NCBI GenBank assembly: GCA_964393465.1 | Contig: CAYMTT010000010.1 | Span: 1 to 31,759 of the forward strand | Direction: 5' to 3' | Length of the DNA stretch: 31,759 bases | From: CAYMTT01 sp964393465 | Lineage (GTDB): Bacteria > Patescibacteriota > Minisyncoccia > Minisyncoccales > MHMH01 | Part shown: piece after piece, positions 29,248-31,759 of the stretch | How the letters are laid out: each line of letters opens with the position of its first letter | Numbering within the stretch: position 1 is the stretch's first letter | Translations under genes and position numbers: made by a program | Notes under the pieces: model-generated | The model's input: only the letters and a program-made list of their open reading frames with translations | Databases searched by the model: none | Told to the model about the DNA's origin: nothing

Positions 29248-29559
29248 TTAGAGTTTCAGTTCGTCAAGATCAGCTGATTTTCTTTCTCGAGGACCTCTTC
29301 CGCCTTCGGGCTCTTCGATCTTAAGGTTCACGCGAGCGTGGTTCTTAAGACCTATCAGCCTAATAAGGGTTCTGATAGCCCTGGCGGTGGAACCTTGTCT
29401 TCCAACCACCTGACCCATGTCTTCGGCATGCACTCTCAAAGAAAGCAGAACTCCCATTTCGTCAACCTTCCTTTCAACTTTAACGTCGTCGGGATGGTCG
29501 ACCAAGGTCTTGATAATGTACTCGAGAAACTCCTGATCCTGGATTTTGGTCTCTGCCAT
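29248..29559 (-). CDS. khpA: KH-domain RNA-binding protein
   Basis: KhpA is a small single-KH RNA chaperone. The 103-aa protein has the KH strand-helix core from about 26 to 80 with the RNA-binding GxxG loop GRQG (53-56) in VVGRQGSTARAIRTLIRL. The N-terminus EFLEYIIKTLVDHPDDVKVER is typical. An acidic, Arg-rich tail (GGRGPRERKSADLDELKL) extends beyond the domain. It precedes trmD as in many bacteria, but rpsP and rimM are missing here. Its leader is about 60 nt without an SD. Confidence 0.93.
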   Translation of the reverse strand: MAETKIQDQEFLEYIIKTLVDHPDDVKVERKVDEMGVLLSLRVHAEDMGQVVGRQGSTARAIRTLIRLIGLKNHARVNLKIEEPEGGRGPRERKSADLDELKL

Positions 29560-29623
29560 AGAATCTCAGTCTTGAGTTATATTCGTTATTTCTCGAAATC
29601 GACCTTTTAATCTTACTAGTGTT

Positions 29624-29651
29624 ATTTTAATCTTATTTTCAATTTTGTCAA
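29624..29651 (-). promoter_or_regulatory. Promoter for khpA-trmD
   Basis: On the minus strand a perfect TTGACA (29646-29651), 16-nt spacer and TAAAAT (29624-29629), the same box pair and spacing as the promoter at 4629. It starts just after the terminator at 29660. Confidence 0.75.
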
Positions 29652-29659
29652 CCTCTTTG

Positions 29660-29685
29660 AAAAAAGCCCCGAAGAATATCGGGGC
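29660..29685 (-). terminator. Terminator after the phage-like gene
   Basis: On the minus strand GCCCCGA/TCGGGGC (7 bp, 29666-29672 with 29679-29685), a 6-nt loop and TTTTTT. Confidence 0.88.
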
Positions 29686-29695
29686 CTGATTGGCG

Positions 29696-30238
29696 TTAAT
29701 AGAGGCTTTGGCGCAAAAGATCGAACCATCGGGCCTGTTTTTCGAAAAATTCCAATTCCTGCCGGTATTTCATCTTGTAGTATTCGATTTCTCCCCGGGC
29801 CTTGGCTATTTCCCGTTCTTTGTACTCCGAGGCGGAAAGCTGCCGGGGCTCTTTCAGTTCTAAATCGCAGTCGAATTCGATGCCGGTTTCCAGCTGCTGA
29901 ATCATTCTTTCCTTGAAAGCGACGTGGTCCGGGCCGGGAGGCGTCCAGGCTTTAACTTGGGCCAGAAGGCGCTTGTGCCTGGCAAGAATCTTTCTTTTTT
30001 TCTTGATTCTCTTGCGGCGGAAGCGGCTCTCTTTCAGATAGGCGCTGTAAGCTTCGTTTTTCCATTTTTCATCGTCCCATCTTTTAATCGTTTCGAAACG
30101 GCGGATAGCTCCCGCGATATTCTTGATATAGTACTCGGGAAGCTCGATTTCCCTGCTGCAGAGAACGGCGCAGTTCAGAACGAAATCTTTGAAAGAAACG
30201 TCTTTTTCGTGCAGATTGTTGGTAATACCGGTGGGCAT
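29696..30238 (-). CDS. Phage-associated-type hypothetical protein
   Basis: The 180-aa protein begins MPTGITNNLHEKDVSFKDFVLNCAVLC and contains WTPPGPDHVAFKERMIQQLETGIEFDC (about 98-124). From memory both stretches resemble a family common in tailed phages and prophages of other bacteria (start MPTGYT.., FRDFALxCARAFG, later WxPPxxxHxxLKxFMxxQL); its function is unknown. The middle is very basic (FRRKRIKKKRKILARHKR) and the rest helical and charged. An AAGGAGGTAAA SD directly precedes the ATG. No other phage gene is visible nearby, so it is an orphan. The family link needs a profile search. Confidence 0.78.
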   Translation of the reverse strand: MPTGITNNLHEKDVSFKDFVLNCAVLCSREIELPEYYIKNIAGAIRRFETIKRWDDEKWKNEAYSAYLKESRFRRKRIKKKRKILARHKRLLAQVKAWTPPGPDHVAFKERMIQQLETGIEFDCDLELKEPRQLSASEYKEREIAKARGEIEYYKMKYRQELEFFEKQARWFDLLRQSLY

Positions 30239-30274
30239 TTTACCTCCTTGAAATTATTCAAAGAACTGTCTTTG

Positions 30275-30348
30275 TGCGCGTGGGAGGAATCGAACCTCCG
30301 ACCTCTGCTTTATCAGAGCAGCGTTCTAAACCACTGAACTACACGCGC
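30275..30348 (-). tRNA. tRNA-Ile (anticodon GAT)
   Basis: On the minus strand acceptor GCGCGTG/CACGCGC, D arm AGTTCAGTGGTTTAGAAC, anticodon stem CTGCT/AGCAG around CTGATAA (anticodon GAT), and T arm GGAGGTTCGATTCCTCC. The discriminator is A, and CCA is not encoded. Its 5' acceptor strand overlaps the end of the YbaK gene by 10 nt. Confidence 0.95.
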
Positions 30349-30815
30349 GCCTTGGTAAAGCTTCCGTAAACGGCATCGGGCATCAGCTTCTTTATTCCCT
30401 GCTTGCCGGTCTTGAAAGACCATCTGTAATCCCCGGAATTAAGATAAACCTTGTTTTCTTTCAGCAAGGATTTGTCCACGTAAACTGGCATTTTGAAAAT
30501 CTTCCCGAAGGGCGGAACAGAGCCCAGTTTCACTCCTTTGAACCTGCTTTTTATCAGTCTTTCCGTGGCAAAATCAACCTTTTTGGCTTGAGCCAGTTTC
30601 TTTAATTTCTGCTTGTCCACGTTCTTGTTGGAAGGCACCAAAACCAAAGCCAGGTCCTTGCCCAGTTTAACTACCAAGGTCTTTCCCACCGATTTCAAAG
30701 GGACCTTCAAGGTGGAGGCTTTGTCTTTGGCGGTATAAACGGTTCTGTGCTCCACTTTTTCCGCTTTGGCTCCGTTTTGATCCACGAATTTTGATACTTT
30801 CTTTGGTATTGCCAT
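30339..30815 (-). CDS. YbaK/EbsC-type aminoacyl-tRNA deacylase
   Basis: This family hydrolyses mischarged aminoacyl-tRNAs in trans. The 158-aa protein from MAIPKKVSKFVDQNG has the family core: VEHRTVYTAKDKA, the key Lys in VGKTLVVKLG, LALVLVPSNKNVD, and KLGSVPPFGKIFKMPVYVD (the GSVSPFG-type loop). I chose 30815 because a TTGACG-16-TAGAAT promoter ends 7 nt before it. An in-frame ATG at 30824 lies inside the -10 box, and the open frame back to 30959 crosses the 16S terminator. The stop TAG is inside the 5' strand of tRNA-Ile, so tRNA processing would cut off the end of the message. Amino-acid specificity cannot be deduced. Confidence 0.87.
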   Translation of the reverse strand: MAIPKKVSKFVDQNGAKAEKVEHRTVYTAKDKASTLKVPLKSVGKTLVVKLGKDLALVLVPSNKNVDKQKLKKLAQAKKVDFATERLIKSRFKGVKLGSVPPFGKIFKMPVYVDKSLLKENKVYLNSGDYRWSFKTGKQGIKKLMPDAVYGSFTKARV

Positions 30816-30822
30816 CAATTCC

Positions 30823-30850
30823 ATTCTACCCAAAATAAAAAACCCGTCAA
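30823..30850 (-). promoter_or_regulatory. Promoter for the YbaK gene and tRNA-Ile
   Basis: On the minus strand TTGACG (30845-30850), a 16-nt spacer and TAGAAT (30823-30828). The -35 covers the loop and part of the stem of the preceding rRNA terminator. Confidence 0.65.
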
Positions 30851-30856
30851 ACGGGT
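30832..30856 (-). terminator. Terminator of the 16S rRNA transcript
   Basis: On the minus strand ACCCGT/ACGGGT (6 bp, 30842-30847 with 30851-30856) with a 3-nt loop, then TTTTTTATTTT. It ends the rRNA transcript about 145 nt after 16S, before any 23S gene. Confidence 0.75.
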
Positions 30857-31000
30857 AACGATTGATTTTACACCACACAGTGCAGGGTCCCGATAATCGA
30901 GATTTATAAGGCTCCTCGATCAAGACCTTGGAATTAAAAAGAGAATTCTCGCTTTTCAATCCCAGTCGACTCTACACAATAAAAATTGTGTAAAAATGTA
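30857..31000 (-). other. 16S rRNA 3' flank, no gene seen
   Basis: This 144-nt flank holds an 8-bp hairpin directly behind the rRNA (TACACAAT-TTTT-ATTGTGTA on the minus strand, 30973-30992), the palindrome GAGAATTCTC (30941-30950) and a stem ATCGAG/CTCGAT near 30897-30921. I find no tRNA, no 23S start and no CCTCC on the rRNA strand. The hairpins may be processing signals. Confidence 0.5.

Positions 31001-31759
<759 letters not shown>

Noticed and set aside
30816..30959. 48-residue N-terminal extension of the YbaK protein
   Set aside because: It would cross the rRNA terminator and the promoter, and the family starts at about MAIPKK.
30350..31000. Intron carrying the 16S anti-SD further downstream
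   Set aside because: No CCTCCTT occurs on the rRNA strand in this stretch; the only CCTCC there is in the YbaK gene (GCCTCCACC), and a terminator intervenes.

Overview
The window looks like a compact Candidate Phyla Radiation (Patescibacteria) genome, most likely Parcubacteria-type. The signs are strongly A-rich coding strands, gene overlaps of a few bases, shortened housekeeping enzymes (AspRS without its GAD domain, a 336-aa MnmA, a 408-aa MurC), a CPR-style EF-P, and 16S rRNA apparently without a 23S gene directly behind it. The phylum is inferred from memory of these families; no search was run. Ribosomal protein L9 is present, which to my knowledge argues against Microgenomates.

Layout. 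1-4549: 5'-truncated rplL, then minus-strand genes for a degenerate PP2C-like membrane protein, EF-P, Fmt, an unknown protein and a leucine-dehydrogenase-like enzyme. 4678-6283: a Cys-rich unknown protein (+) and an AmrS-type radical SAM enzyme (-). 6350-19931: a long plus-strand cell-envelope and translation block: thpR, murC, a 53-aa membrane protein, aspS, a D,D-carboxypeptidase, an exported kelch propeller, mraY, a four-helix membrane protein, a MurL-type glutamate epimerase, murD, ftsW, murG, gltX and a small exported protein. 20045-21001: a Xer recombinase flanked by two copies of a 13-bp repeat. 21051-31759: almost entirely minus-strand: an exported OB-like protein, a DksA/TraR zinc finger, mnmA, a geranylgeranyl-reductase-like flavoprotein, pyrG, rplI, an S41 protease, rpmG, tRNA-Thr/Tyr/Ile, trmD, khpA, a phage-like protein, a YbaK deacylase and the 3' half of 16S rRNA; rpmA (+) is the exception.

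How the genes work together. MurC, MurL, MurD, MraY, FtsW, MurG and the carboxypeptidase cover much of lipid II synthesis and wall assembly. MurL beside MurD suggests D-glutamate is made by epimerising UDP-MurNAc-L-Ala-L-Glu rather than by a free glutamate racemase. Most of the rest is translation: two tRNA synthetases, tRNA modification (TrmD, MnmA), EF-P, Fmt and ribosomal proteins.

Most notable: (1) the 16S rRNA 3' end reads GGATCA and then an AT-rich tail, with no CCTCC anti-Shine-Dalgarno, although several nearby genes carry perfect AAGGAGG sites; (2) genes fall into two classes, one with a -10 box 6-15 nt from the start codon and no SD, the other with a 20-70 nt leader and usually a strong SD; (3) promoters are repeatedly embedded in the terminator of the preceding unit; (4) a candidate dif-like repeat flanks xer exactly where plus-strand and minus-strand gene blocks converge; (5) the MurL/MurD pair. 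I see no CRISPR array, insertion sequence or defence island, and no stretch over 300 bases lacks an annotated feature.
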